Origin: Flavobacterium sp. BFFFF1
Lineage (GTDB): Bacteria > Bacteroidota > Bacteroidia > Flavobacteriales > Flavobacteriaceae
Length of the DNA: 64,000 nucleotides
Direction: 5' to 3'
Assembly: GCF_002256285.1 (NCBI RefSeq)
Contig: NZ_NKJE01000008.1
Location: 62,001-126,000 of the forward strand
The position numbers and the translations under genes were made by a program. Of this stretch, positions 32,102-40,837 are shown in pieces. The notes below the pieces were generated by a model that was given only the letters and a program-made list of their open reading frames with translations, did no database searches and was not told where the DNA came from. Each line of letters opens with the position of its first letter. Within the stretch, counting starts at the first letter, position 1.

Positions 32102-32974
32102 TTATGTATTTGGATTGATGGACATTAAATATTTTTTGGGTGTTGTGGCAAATTTTTTCTTAAACGCGGAAATAAAATGGCTGCCGGTGCTGTAGCCGAT
32201 TTTAAGCCCGACTTCATTGACATTGTAGGAGCCACTATCGAGTAGCTTGCGGGCATAATCCATTTTATAATCGAACAGAAATCCGTACACCGTATCGCCG
32301 TAAATCTGCTTGAATCCTGTCTTTAATTTTTTAAGGTTCAGGCCGACCTGGTCCGCCAATTCCTGTAAACCCGGTGGTTCAGCCATGTTGGCCAGGATGA
32401 TTTCCTTGGCCCGTCTTATTTTCATCACGTTGTCCTCGTCGATTAAAAACGGACATTGTTCTGCATTTGGATCCTCACTTCGGTTAAAATACAGGCTCAG
32501 CAACTCGTATCCTTTCCCTTTATAATATAAATTTTTGATAGACGGATTCAGGTTAAAATGAAAAAGCTGGCTCAGTACAATCGCCATCGATGGACTGATG
32601 TTGCTTTCATTGTAATATTTCTTATCCTTATTCTCATCACTTAAAAACGGAATGTAATCTGCTTCCGCAGAAAAGAGCGAGTGGAATTTCTTAATCGAAA
32701 CAATTACGGAAATCACCCACGAATGAGGAGCCAATTCAAGATTCAAAGGCAATTCTTTCTGCGGATTATAGAGCAAAAGCGCCTTTTCTTCGTTTAAATC
32801 CAACCCATAATTTCCTTGATTAAAAATAAATTTGGCCTTGCCCTTGATGCCGAAATGAAACTGAATCAGGCCCTGATGTATCTGTCTTTCAGCACGAAAA
32901 ACATTGTTGTCATCGTTCTGTAGCCTTAGCATTACAAAATCTTCCTCAATTTTTATTTCCTCCAGAGAACCCAT
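32102..32974 (-). CDS. AraC-family transcriptional regulator of the haem locus
   Basis: 290 residues. The C-terminal 100 residues hold two helix-turn-helix motifs (LQELADQVGLNLKKLKTGFK and VNEVGLKIGYSTGSHFISAF). The N-terminal 170 residues are a beta-rich ligand-type domain (IQFHFGIKGKAKFIFNQGNY) similar in arrangement to pyochelin-type PchR regulators. It lies between hemH and the divergent hemA operon, so it is likely to control haem synthesis in response to iron, haem or a precursor; this is inferred from position. Confidence 0.85.
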   Translation of the reverse strand: MGSLEEIKIEEDFVMLRLQNDDNNVFRAERQIHQGLIQFHFGIKGKAKFIFNQGNYGLDLNEEKALLLYNPQKELPLNLELAPHSWVISVIVSIKKFHSLFSAEADYIPFLSDENKDKKYYNESNISPSMAIVLSQLFHFNLNPSIKNLYYKGKGYELLSLYFNRSEDPNAEQCPFLIDEDNVMKIRRAKEIILANMAEPPGLQELADQVGLNLKKLKTGFKQIYGDTVYGFLFDYKMDYARKLLDSGSYNVNEVGLKIGYSTGSHFISAFKKKFATTPKKYLMSINPNT

Positions 32975-33201
32975 AGCGATGTTTTTTCGTATATGATTTT
33001 GAAACCAGCGAATTTATTTATTTAGAATTATTCTACATAACAAATTTCTTAAGGCCTGATTTCATTACAAATTTAATAGAATTTACGTTGTTACTGGCAT
33101 TTTGGATTAAAATATCCCGGAGCGATACAAATAGTCCTTCCAGCGTTATTTTTATATGATGGTTAATAATAATTTTGTCTAACTTATGATAGGAGTGGAA
33201 T
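32975..33201. promoter_or_regulatory. Divergent control region, AraC regulator and hemA operon
   Basis: 227 bases. TAATTTTG at 33170-33177 fits the -7 consensus of hemA. AGGAG at 33191-33195 lies 6 bases before the ATG and is an unusually good Shine-Dalgarno sequence for this phylum. The upstream part is A/T-rich, without a clear dyad that I can assign to the AraC regulator. Confidence 0.55.
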
Positions 33202-34458
33202 ATGGCGAATAGTTACATTACAAAACATCACTATTTTTATAGTGTTGGTTTAAGCTACAAAAAAGCTGATGCTGCGATACGCGGTAAATTCAGCTTAGAC
33301 GCTTCCTCAAAAAGCCGCCTGTTGGCACAGGCAAATGAAGAAGGCATCGAAAGCCTCATTGTTACCTCTACCTGCAATAGGACTGAGATTTACGGTTTTG
33401 CTGAACACCCGTTCCAACTGATTAAATTACTCTGCGACAATACCAAAGGTACTGTTGAGGAATTTCAAAAGGTAGGTTTCGTATATAAAAACCAGGAAGC
33501 GGTTGACCATATTTTCCGTGTCGGGACAGGGCTTGACAGCCAGATTCTTGGCGATTTTGAAATCATCAGCCAGATCAAATCTTCATTTGCGGAAGCGCGT
33601 TCCCTCGGGTTGATCAACACCTACATGGATAGGCTGATCAACGCCGTTATCCAGGCGAGTAAAAAAATCAAGAACGAGACGGAAATCAGCTCAGGCGCCG
33701 CGTCTGTTTCATTCGCATCTGTACAGTACATTATCCGGAATATTGAAGACATCCGCAACAAGAATATCCTGCTTTTCGGAACGGGCAAAATTGGAAGAAA
33801 CACTTGCGAAAATCTGGTGAAGCATACCAAAAACGAGCACATTACATTAATCAACCGCACCAAAGACAAAGCGGAAAAGCTGGCCGGAAAGTTAAATCTT
33901 ATTGTAAAGGATTTTTCTGAACTGCACCTGGAACTTCAGAAAGCCGATGTAGTTGTCGTCGCTACCGGCGCCCAAAACCCAACCATTGACAAAGCCATCC
34001 TGAACCTTAAAAAACCAATGTTAATTCTCGATCTTTCCATTCCAAAGAATGTTCATGAAAATGTTCAGGAATTAAATGGAGTGACGTTAATTCATATGGA
34101 TCATCTGTCACAGATGACCGACGATACACTTGAAAAACGCAAAACACACATTCCTGCGGCTGAAGCCATCATTGAAGAGATTAAAGAAGAATTTCTTACC
34201 TGGACCAAAGCGCGCAAGTTTGCCCCAACAATCCATGCACTGAAAGAAAAGCTCAACGCAATTAAAGATTCTGAACTGGATTTTCAAAGCAAAAAAATCA
34301 TCGGTTTTAACGAAGAACAGGCTGAAATCATCAGCGCACGAATCATACAGAAAATCACCACGCATTTCGCAAACCACCTGAAAGACCACAACACCATGGT
34401 AGACGAAAGCATAGAATGGATCGAGAAAGTTTTCCAGATCGAAGCCAGCGCAAAATAA
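33202..34458 (+). CDS. hemA: Glutamyl-tRNA reductase
   Basis: 418 residues. It reduces Glu-tRNA to glutamate-1-semialdehyde, the first committed step of C5-pathway haem synthesis. The nucleophilic Cys lies in TSTCNRTEIYGF (near 55). GTGLDSQILGDFEIISQIK (near 112-130) is the next conserved block, and LLFGTGKIGRNTCENLVKH starts the NADPH-binding Rossmann domain. The C-terminal dimerisation helices reach residue 418. The stop overlaps the hemC start by one base (TAATG). Confidence 0.96.
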   Translation: MANSYITKHHYFYSVGLSYKKADAAIRGKFSLDASSKSRLLAQANEEGIESLIVTSTCNRTEIYGFAEHPFQLIKLLCDNTKGTVEEFQKVGFVYKNQEAVDHIFRVGTGLDSQILGDFEIISQIKSSFAEARSLGLINTYMDRLINAVIQASKKIKNETEISSGAASVSFASVQYIIRNIEDIRNKNILLFGTGKIGRNTCENLVKHTKNEHITLINRTKDKAEKLAGKLNLIVKDFSELHLELQKADVVVVATGAQNPTIDKAILNLKKPMLILDLSIPKNVHENVQELNGVTLIHMDHLSQMTDDTLEKRKTHIPAAEAIIEEIKEEFLTWTKARKFAPTIHALKEKLNAIKDSELDFQSKKIIGFNEEQAEIISARIIQKITTHFANHLKDHNTMVDESIEWIEKVFQIEASAK

Positions 34459-35372
34459 TGAACAAGACCATCCGCATTGGAACACGCGACAGCGAACTGG
34501 CCCTTTGGCAGGCGCATACCGTAGAGAAAAAACTAAATGACCTGGGCTATTCCACAGAAGTCATTGCGATAAAATCGACAGGCGACCTGATTTTAGACAA
34601 GCCCTTATACGAATTCGGGATTACCGGAATTTTTACCAAAACACTTGATGTCGCCATGATTTCAGGACAGGTAGACATCGCCGTACACTCGATGAAAGAT
34701 GTCCCCACAGCCTTACCGAAAGGCATCATCCAAAGCGCCGTACTCGAACGTGAAAACCCCGTAGACATTCTCGTTTTCAACGAAACGCCCGATTTTACAC
34801 AACCGCTCACCATTGCCACCGGAAGCCTCCGCCGACAGGCGCAATGGCTGCACCGCTATCCACACCATCAGGTAACAGACCTGCGCGGAAACGTCAACAC
34901 GCGCCTGCAAAAACTAAAAGACAACAATTGGGGCGGAGCAATATTCGCTGCGGCTGGCCTGGAAAGGCTCGGTATCACCCCAAAAAAACATATTGATTTA
35001 GACTGGATGATTTCGGCACCAGCACAAGGCGCCATGGTCGTAGTAACGATGCATGACGATTTCTTCAGTACAGAAGCCGTTCAAAAACTGAATCACCGCG
35101 ACACCGAAATCTGTACACACATTGAAAGGCAGTTCCTGAAAACGCTCGAAGGCGGCTGTACAGCTCCAATCGGTGCTCTGGCACAAATTATTGGAAATGA
35201 AATCCGCTTCGAAGGCATGTTGTGCGCATTGGACGGGAAAGATAAAATCCAGATTGAAAAGACAATTTCAATGGAACATTACAGCGATTTCGGCAGCGAA
35301 TGCGCGAAAGAAATCCTGCAGAACGGCGGCGAAAACGTCATGGACAAAATCAGGAAAGACCTGAACAAATGA
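34458..35372 (+). CDS. hemC: Porphobilinogen deaminase (hydroxymethylbilane synthase)
   Basis: 304 residues from the ATG at 34458 (MNKTIRIGTRDSELALWQAH). It joins four porphobilinogens into hydroxymethylbilane. The dipyrromethane-cofactor Cys is in LEGGCTAPIGALAQ (near 236). Substrate-binding Arg/Lys blocks lie in RRQAQWLHRYPHHQ and RGNVNTRLQKL. It overlaps hemA by 1 base and hemD by 4 bases, so translation is coupled. Confidence 0.96.
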   Translation: MNKTIRIGTRDSELALWQAHTVEKKLNDLGYSTEVIAIKSTGDLILDKPLYEFGITGIFTKTLDVAMISGQVDIAVHSMKDVPTALPKGIIQSAVLERENPVDILVFNETPDFTQPLTIATGSLRRQAQWLHRYPHHQVTDLRGNVNTRLQKLKDNNWGGAIFAAAGLERLGITPKKHIDLDWMISAPAQGAMVVVTMHDDFFSTEAVQKLNHRDTEICTHIERQFLKTLEGGCTAPIGALAQIIGNEIRFEGMLCALDGKDKIQIEKTISMEHYSDFGSECAKEILQNGGENVMDKIRKDLNK

Positions 35373-36025
35373 TACGCGTTCTTTCCACAAAAAAGCTGTT
35401 GCCAAACCAACGGCAGTTTTTACTGAATGCCGGAATCTCCGTTCTTGAAGCCGATTTCATTTCGGTACAACATATCAATTTTACGTTCACAGACATTCAT
35501 GACAACCTGATTTTTACGAGTTCCAACGCGGTGAATGCCGTCGCAGCGCACCCGGATGTGCAGGAAATTAGAAGAAAACCCTGCTTTTGCGTGGGCGAAA
35601 AAACCGCACAAAAATTAGATGAAGCTGGATTTACGGTTTTGGAAATTGCTCCAAACGCGGCCGATCTTGCCGAAATCATCAAAAACGGATACCGCTCCGA
35701 AACCTTTACGTTTTTCTGCGGAAACCTGCGTCTGGAAACGTTGCCGTTAAGCCTCAAAATATCAGGTATACATTTCAATGAAATCGAGGTGTACGAAACT
35801 GCTTTGGCACCAAAAAAAATAGACGCCAGCGTCAACGGAATACTTTTTTTCAGTCCGTCGACGGTAGAAGGATTTCTGGCGGCGAACAGCATTTCAAGCG
35901 AAACCTGCTTTTGTATTGGTGCAACTACCGCAAAAGCTTTGGCACAGAAAACACAAAACATCGTGATTGCGAACAAACCTAGTGTCGAAAACGTGATCAT
36001 CCAAACCATACAATATTTTAAATAA
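35369..36025 (+). CDS. hemD: Uroporphyrinogen-III synthase
   Basis: 218 residues from the ATG at 35369, which overlaps the hemC stop (ATGA). It closes and inverts ring D to give uroporphyrinogen III. The family is poorly conserved; seen here are NLIFTSSNAVNAVAAH (near 50-65), the hinge-linked two-domain pattern, and GILFFSPSTVEGFLAAN (near 150-166), all typical of HemD. Position between hemC and hemE confirms the call. An upstream in-frame extension overlaps hemC and is rejected. Confidence 0.92.
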   Translation: MIRVLSTKKLLPNQRQFLLNAGISVLEADFISVQHINFTFTDIHDNLIFTSSNAVNAVAAHPDVQEIRRKPCFCVGEKTAQKLDEAGFTVLEIAPNAADLAEIIKNGYRSETFTFFCGNLRLETLPLSLKISGIHFNEIEVYETALAPKKIDASVNGILFFSPSTVEGFLAANSISSETCFCIGATTAKALAQKTQNIVIANKPSVENVIIQTIQYFK

Positions 36026-37057
36026 ATGGCGATTAAAAACGACTTATTCCTGAAAGCCCTTCGTGGCGAAACTGTTCAAAGACCTCCTGTGTGGATGATG
36101 CGCCAGGCCGGAAGATACCTGCCTGAATTTATCGCCCTGCGCGACAAATACGATTTCTTCACGCGATGCCAGACACCGGAGCTTGCCGCTGAAATCACCG
36201 TACAGCCGATTCGGCGTATCGCACCTGACGCCGCAATCTTATTTTCGGATATCCTCGTCGTACCTCAGGCAATGGGCATCGAAGTGCTGATGAAAGAAAG
36301 TGTCGGACCATTTTTGCCAAACCCGATACGCACGCCGCAGGACGTAGAAAAAGTCATTGTTCCGGACATCGACGAAACACTTGGCTATGTGATGGACGCC
36401 ATCAAGTTGACGAAGCAAATGCTCAATGATGAAGTGCCGTTAATCGGTTTTGCAGGCTCACCATGGACAATTTTCTGCTACGCTGTAGAAGGGAAAGGCT
36501 CCAAAAGTTTTGATACGGCCAAAGGGTTCTGTTTCACGCATCCTGAAGCCGCGCACGTGCTGTTGCAAAAAATCACTGATACGACTATTGCCTATTTAAA
36601 GAAAAAAGTCGCTGCAGGAGTGAATGCAGTTCAGGTTTTCGACTCTTGGGGCGGCATGCTTTCGCCGGTCGACTACCAGGAATTTTCATGGAAATACATC
36701 AACCAGATCGTGGAAGCGCTCGCCGATGAAACGCACGTGATCGTATTCGGGAAAGGCTGCTGGTTTGCATTGGGCGAAATGGGCAAAAGTAAAGCATCGG
36801 CGTTAGGTGTCGACTGGACCTGTTCGCCAAGGAATGCGCGCTATCTGTCGGGAGGGAACATCACCTTACAGGGAAATTTTGACCCATCGCGTTTGCTGTC
36901 CCCAATTCCTACGATCAAGAAAATGGTCCACCAGATGATTGACGAGTTCGGTAAGGATAAATACATCGTGAACCTTGGACATGGGATTCTGCCGAACATT
37001 CCCGTAGACCACGCCAAAGCATTCATCGATGCCGTAAAAGAATATCCCTCCAAATAG
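36026..37057 (+). CDS. hemE: Uroporphyrinogen decarboxylase
   Basis: 343 residues. It decarboxylates uroporphyrinogen III to coproporphyrinogen III. The signature [17 protein letters not shown] (near 19-35) and [20 protein letters not shown] (near 140) are present; [14 protein letters not shown] carries the catalytic Asp. The ATG directly follows the hemD stop with no spacer. Confidence 0.96.
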   Translation: MAIKNDLFLKALRGETVQRPPVWMMRQAGRYLPEFIALRDKYDFFTRCQTPELAAEITVQPIRRIAPDAAILFSDILVVPQAMGIEVLMKESVGPFLPNPIRTPQDVEKVIVPDIDETLGYVMDAIKLTKQMLNDEVPLIGFAGSPWTIFCYAVEGKGSKSFDTAKGFCFTHPEAAHVLLQKITDTTIAYLKKKVAAGVNAVQVFDSWGGMLSPVDYQEFSWKYINQIVEALADETHVIVFGKGCWFALGEMGKSKASALGVDWTCSPRNARYLSGGNITLQGNFDPSRLLSPIPTIKKMVHQMIDEFGKDKYIVNLGHGILPNIPVDHAKAFIDAVKEYPSK

Positions 37058-37063
37058 ATTCTG

Positions 37064-37492
37064 ATGAAAAAAACGCTATTCTTGTTGGCGCTTTGTCTGA
37101 CAATGTTTTCGTGCAAAACATATCTAATAAGCCCGCAAAGCCTCAAAGAACAACTTGAATCGACAAATCCTGAAGGGGCAAAACAGGCAAAAATCAACAA
37201 TCCTTTGCTTGGTGGGACGATTTCTTATCAGGCAAATGCATTGAGTGTAGTGAATGTCATGAGTAAGGATGGAAACTTAGTGACGCTCGCCAATTCTCCA
37301 TCACTGGAAACCCGCGTTACGCTCAGAAACGGCAAGAAATACACCGTGTATTTTGATACGCTGATGTTACAAAATGGTATTCTTTTCGGAAGCGGAGCGA
37401 AACTGTTTAAAATTGCAGAACGGGAAATTCCTTTTGACAGCATCGTAAAAGTGGAAATTCAGGACGGTGGTAAAAATTACACTTACAAATAA
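37064..37492 (+). CDS. Lipoprotein of unknown function in the hem operon
   Basis: 142 residues. MKKTLFLLALCLTMFSC is a signal peptide with lipobox. The mature part (about 125 residues) contains NGKKYTVYFDTLMLQNGILF and REIPFDSIVKVEIQDGGKNY, a beta-rich pattern recalling small envelope domains that carry DSI-x-K-VEI motifs. No function is known. It starts 6 bases after hemE and therefore belongs to the operon; a role in haem handling is only a guess. Confidence 0.75.
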   Translation: MKKTLFLLALCLTMFSCKTYLISPQSLKEQLESTNPEGAKQAKINNPLLGGTISYQANALSVVNVMSKDGNLVTLANSPSLETRVTLRNGKKYTVYFDTLMLQNGILFGSGAKLFKIAEREIPFDSIVKVEIQDGGKNYTYK

Positions 37493-37501
37493 TCAATAGT
37501 T

Positions 37502-37852
37502 ATGCCTCTAACAGCCGGGCTGCGCGACGAAGAAAATGAACGCATCAACAACATCCTGAAAAGGCTGCTGGAACTCGCGTTTGTTCCTGACTTGCTCGAC
37601 ACAGAACTGAACGGCATCGGGTTAAATACAGCCACGCTTCTTGAGATGACGCCTGAGGGACTCGTTTCACACCTTGAAAAACTGCATTTCGACTGGCAGA
37701 ACGCCGAAAATTTCGCCGATTTCCTGTCCCAATTCCCTGAAGGAAAACTCATTGCAAAAGCCATCGTGGTATACGAATACATTCAAAAGGAAAGCAAGAC
37801 ATTCTCTTTTGATATTTACCACAAAATTGCCGCTGCAAAAGCCCATGAATGA
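37502..37852 (+). CDS. Small cytoplasmic protein of unknown function in the hem operon
   Basis: 116 residues, mostly helical and acidic, with no signal peptide or membrane segment. NERINNILKRLLELAFVPDL and FADFLSQFPEGKLIAKAIVV suggest a compact helical bundle. Unrecognised family. Its stop lies 8 bases inside the next gene, so it is tightly packed between the lipoprotein and the acetyltransferase. Confidence 0.7.
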   Translation: MPLTAGLRDEENERINNILKRLLELAFVPDLLDTELNGIGLNTATLLEMTPEGLVSHLEKLHFDWQNAENFADFLSQFPEGKLIAKAIVVYEYIQKESKTFSFDIYHKIAAAKAHE

Positions 37853-38396
37853 TTTCTGGACAATAGTGACCCCTTATGAGATCCAGCCTGAAGCATTCTT
37901 TAGCCTGGTGCATAGAAACCGCGAACACATCCGGAAAACATTCCCAAAAACCCTGGCGAATTGTATTTCTGCTGAAAAAACAAACGAATTCATACTGGCT
38001 TCAAAAAAAAGACAGGACAACCGGGAAGGATTTAACTTCTTTATAAAACATACCGAAACCAACGGACTGATCGGATATGTGTCCATTAAAAACATCAACA
38101 CCGGAATTGCCAAATGTGAACTGGCGTATTTTGTCGACAAGGACTTTGAAGGCCGCGGCATTATTTCCAGCGCTGTTTCAGAAACCATCGATTATTGTTT
38201 CGAAAACCTTGGCATGAATAAAGTATACATCTGCACTTCAAAAACAAATGCAGCCAGCCAGCGCATTGCCACAAAGCACGGTTTTATTGCCGAAGGCACG
38301 CTGCGCGAGGAATTCAGGAATGGCGACGGCGCGTTGGAAGATATTATTTATTTTGGATTGCTAAAATCAGATCATCATGAAAGACCAGTTCTATAA
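37845..38396 (+). CDS. GNAT-family N-acetyltransferase (RimJ/RimL type)
   Basis: 183 residues from the ATG at 37845 (MNDFWTIVTPYEIQP). It transfers acetyl from acetyl-CoA, probably to a protein N-terminus or small amine. The acetyl-CoA loop lies in YFVDKDFEGRGIISSAVSET (near 96-115), and VYICTSKTNAASQRIATKHG with FIAEGTLREEFRNGDG complete the RimJ/RimL-like pattern. It overlaps the preceding gene by 8 bases and hemF by 20 bases. A link to haem synthesis is not evident. Confidence 0.85.
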   Translation: MNDFWTIVTPYEIQPEAFFSLVHRNREHIRKTFPKTLANCISAEKTNEFILASKKRQDNREGFNFFIKHTETNGLIGYVSIKNINTGIAKCELAYFVDKDFEGRGIISSAVSETIDYCFENLGMNKVYICTSKTNAASQRIATKHGFIAEGTLREEFRNGDGALEDIIYFGLLKSDHHERPVL

Positions 38397-39279
38397 CTAC
38401 ATATTAAACCTGCAGGATACCATTTGTGCCGCGCTTGAGAAATCTGACGGCACGGCTACCTTCCGCGAAGACTTATGGGAACGCCCGGAAGGCGGTGGCG
38501 GCAGGACCCGTGTGATTGAAAATGGCGCAGTCATTGAAAAAGGCGGTGTCAACATTTCCGCAGTCCATGGAACACTGCCGGAAGCCATGCGCCAACTGTT
38601 CAACGTGGGCGAAGCCGACTTTTTTGCCTGCGGTCTCAGCCTCGTCATCCACCCAAAAAACCCAATGGTCCCTACAGTGCATGCGAATTGGCGTTATTTC
38701 GAAATGTATGATGGCGAAGGCAATGTCATCCAGCAATGGTTTGGAGGAGGCCAGGATTTGACACCGTACTACCTGTTTGAGGAAGATGCAATTCATTTTC
38801 ACCAAACCTGCAAAACGGCCTGTGACAAACACGACGCTTCATTCTATCCGAAATTCAAAAAACAATGCGACCAGTATTTCTGGAATGCGCACCGCAACGA
38901 AGCCCGCGGGATCGGCGGATTGTTCTTCGATTATTGCAAAGCGGAAAACGGCAAAACGATGGAAGATTGGTATAATTTTGTCACTGAGGTCGGGAACAGC
39001 TTTACAGAAGCTTACATCCCCATTGTGGAAAAACGAAAAGCGCTTCCCTATTCAGAAGCACAGCGCAACTGGCAGGAAATCCGCCGCGGCCGCTATGTAG
39101 AGTTTAACCTCGTTCACGACAAAGGCACATTGTTCGGACTAAAAACCAATGGCCGTATCGAAAGCATCCTGATGAGCCTTCCACCACATGTGCAATGGGT
39201 ATATGACCATCATCCGGAAGCGGGAAGCGAGGAAGATAAATTAGTAGGTGTTCTGAGAATTCCCGTGGAGTGGATATAA
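38377..39279 (+). CDS. hemF: Coproporphyrinogen III oxidase, aerobic
   Basis: 300 residues. It oxidatively decarboxylates coproporphyrinogen III to protoporphyrinogen IX with O2. GGGGRTRVIENGAVIEKGGV (near 42-61), VPTVHANWRYFEMYDGEGN and WFGGGQDLTPYYLFEEDAIH are the conserved blocks, and RNEARGIGGLFFDYC follows. The presence of HemF and not HemN in the operon fits an aerobic organism. After the stop begins the left heptad array that precedes the S23 gene. Confidence 0.96.
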   Translation: MKDQFYNYILNLQDTICAALEKSDGTATFREDLWERPEGGGGRTRVIENGAVIEKGGVNISAVHGTLPEAMRQLFNVGEADFFACGLSLVIHPKNPMVPTVHANWRYFEMYDGEGNVIQQWFGGGQDLTPYYLFEEDAIHFHQTCKTACDKHDASFYPKFKKQCDQYFWNAHRNEARGIGGLFFDYCKAENGKTMEDWYNFVTEVGNSFTEAYIPIVEKRKALPYSEAQRNWQEIRRGRYVEFNLVHDKGTLFGLKTNGRIESILMSLPPHVQWVYDHHPEAGSEEDKLVGVLRIPVEWI

Positions 39280-39281
39280 TA

Positions 39282-39299
39282 TAGCTTTTAGCTGTCAGC
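39282..39299 (+). repeat. Heptad array left of the S23 gene (locus 3)
   Basis: TAGCTTT, TAGCTGT, CAGC, starting two bases after the hemF stop. TTTAGCTGTCAGC at 39287-39299 is an exact inverse of GCTGACAGCTAAA at 39683-39695. Confidence 0.85.
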
Positions 39300-39301
39300 A
39301 T

Positions 39302-39673
39302 ATGAAACCGCAAATGAAAGATTATAGAAAACTTTTAGTTTGGCAGAAAGCACATCAATTGGCCCTTGATGTATATAAGGAAGTTAAGGTATTTCCGAAA
39401 GAAGAAATATTCGGACTTTCAAGCCAGATGAAAAGGGCTGCCATTTCCATTCCTATGAATATTGCAGAAGGCTGTGGCAGAAAAACAGATAAAGACTTTT
39501 GCCGTTTCCTGATTATTGCTTTCGGATCGGCAAACGAATTGGAATATCAAATCATATTAAGTACTGACCTGACATTTATTGAACGCCAACAAAGCTTACC
39601 TTTATTAGCTCAAATCGAAGAAATAAAAAAAATGCTTAACGGATTAATCACGAAGTTAAACCACGTCGGCTGA
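39302..39673 (+). CDS. Four-helix-bundle protein, S23/IVP family
   Basis: 123 residues. The sequence follows the family pattern from end to end: YRKLLVWQKAHQLALDVYKE, SSQMKRAAISIPMNIAEGCG, then KDFCRFLIIAFGSANELEYQ. The family (PF05635) is named after proteins encoded in 23S rRNA intervening sequences and is related in fold to Avd of diversity-generating retroelements; its cellular role is not settled. Here it interrupts the hem operon between hemF and hemB and is bounded by inverted heptad arrays. Its stop codon falls inside the right array. It has no other tie to haem synthesis and looks like an inserted unit. Confidence 0.92.
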   Translation: MKPQMKDYRKLLVWQKAHQLALDVYKEVKVFPKEEIFGLSSQMKRAAISIPMNIAEGCGRKTDKDFCRFLIIAFGSANELEYQIILSTDLTFIERQQSLPLLAQIEEIKKMLNGLITKLNHVG

Positions 39674-39696
39674 CTACTGAAAGCTGACAGCTAAAT
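39669..39696 (+). repeat. Heptad array right of the S23 gene (locus 3)
   Basis: GCTGACT, ACTGAAA, GCTGACA, GCTAAAT in exact 7-base register. It contains the S23 stop codon at its start and the first hemB ATG at its end. Confidence 0.85.
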
Positions 39697-40693
39697 GCCA
39701 AAAACTATGTTCAACAGAAACCGAAGATTAAGAACCAACGAATCCATCCGCTCCATTGTCCGTGAAACCAGCCTGAGTCCACAGGATTTCATGCTCCCAA
39801 TGTTTGTCGCTGAAGGAAAAGACATCAAATCCGCTATTCCGTCGATGCCTGGAATTTACAGGCATTCGCTTGACAACACCATAAAGGAAGTGAAAGAAGC
39901 CTGGGATTTAGGCATCCGTGCCGTCAACATATATGTGAAAGTTTCGGAAAATCTCAAGGACAACACCGGAAAAGAAGCCTGGAACAAAGATGGCCTGATG
40001 CAGCAAACCATCCGCGCCATCAAGGACACCGTACCGGAGATGATCGTCATGCCTGACGTCGCACTCGATCCTTATTCCATTTACGGACACGATGGCATTA
40101 TCGAAAATGGGTACGTCGTGAACGATCCAACAATTGACGCCTTAACCCGGATGAGCTTAAGCCATGCGGAAGCGGGTGCGGACTTTGTTGCGCCGTCCGA
40201 CATGATGGACGGAAGGGTCTATGCGATCAGAAAAGCACTCGAGGAAAACGGCCACCACAACGTCGGGATTATGAGTTACAGCGCGAAATATGCGTCGGCC
40301 TTTTACGGGCCTTTCCGCGATGCATTGGACTCGGCTCCGGTCGATGCGCAAAACATCCCGAAAGACAAAAAGACCTACCAGATGGACTATGCCAACCGCA
40401 TCGAAGCCATTAAAGAAGCATTGGATGACGTTTCGGAAGGCGCCGATATCGTGATGGTGAAACCCGGAATCGCTTACCTGGATATCGTGCGCGAGGTAAA
40501 AAATGCCGTGAATGTTCCCGTTGCCGTGTACCACGTTTCTGGCGAATATGCGATGATCAAAGCCGCTGCCGAACGCGGCTGGCTGGACCATGACCGCATT
40601 ATGATCGAGCAGTTGTATTGTATCAAGCGCGCCGGTGCGAGCCTGATTTCGACGTATTTTGCGAAGGAAGCATCCGTGCTTTTGAATAAATAA
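39695..40693 (+). CDS. hemB: Porphobilinogen synthase (delta-aminolevulinic acid dehydratase)
   Basis: 332 residues if the ATG at 39695 is used. Most relatives begin close to the RRLR motif, so the ATG at 39707 (MFNRNRRLRTNESIRS) is an equally good or better start; the first ATG lies partly in the repeat array. It condenses two aminolevulinates to porphobilinogen. Lys residues of the Schiff bases lie in SYSAKYASAFYGPFRDA and IVMVKPGIAYLDI, and HAEAGADFVAPSDMMDGRV is the conserved middle block. It ends the haem gene group; element B and two cytochrome c genes follow. Confidence 0.95.
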   Translation: MPKTMFNRNRRLRTNESIRSIVRETSLSPQDFMLPMFVAEGKDIKSAIPSMPGIYRHSLDNTIKEVKEAWDLGIRAVNIYVKVSENLKDNTGKEAWNKDGLMQQTIRAIKDTVPEMIVMPDVALDPYSIYGHDGIIENGYVVNDPTIDALTRMSLSHAEAGADFVAPSDMMDGRVYAIRKALEENGHHNVGIMSYSAKYASAFYGPFRDALDSAPVDAQNIPKDKKTYQMDYANRIEAIKEALDDVSEGADIVMVKPGIAYLDIVREVKNAVNVPVAVYHVSGEYAMIKAAAERGWLDHDRIMIEQLYCIKRAGASLISTYFAKEASVLLNK

Positions 40694-40699
40694 TTTAAA

Positions 40700-40822
40700 G
40701 CGCTTTTTCCCGCTCTCCGCTGTATCTTTTTTATTTTGTCACCCTGAGCGCAGTCGAAGGGCGATCCTGCAAAACAAAAAAGGATGCCGCTTCTCCCGAA
40801 GCTTCGGGACGGGGCTAGGGTT
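40700..40822 (+). repeat. Dispersed hairpin element, copy B, with nested palindrome
   Basis: The left arm GCGCTTTTTCCCGCTCTCCG and right arm GGGGCTAGGGTT match copies A and C. The inner arms TATCTTTTTTATTTTG and CAAAACAAAAAAGGAT pair with one mismatch. The loop contains CACCCTGAGCGCAGTCGAAG, a sequence also common as an independent short repeat in other genomes. TCCCGAAGCTTCGGGA at 40794-40809 replaces the few bases seen at the same place in copy C. It separates hemB from the first cytochrome gene. Confidence 0.8.
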
Positions 40823-40837
40823 CAGTATATTTACAAG

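Noticed and set aside
39302..39673. The S23/IVP gene as part of a diversity-generating retroelement
   Set aside because: The family is related to Avd, but no reverse transcriptase, template repeat or variable-repeat target gene is found nearby.
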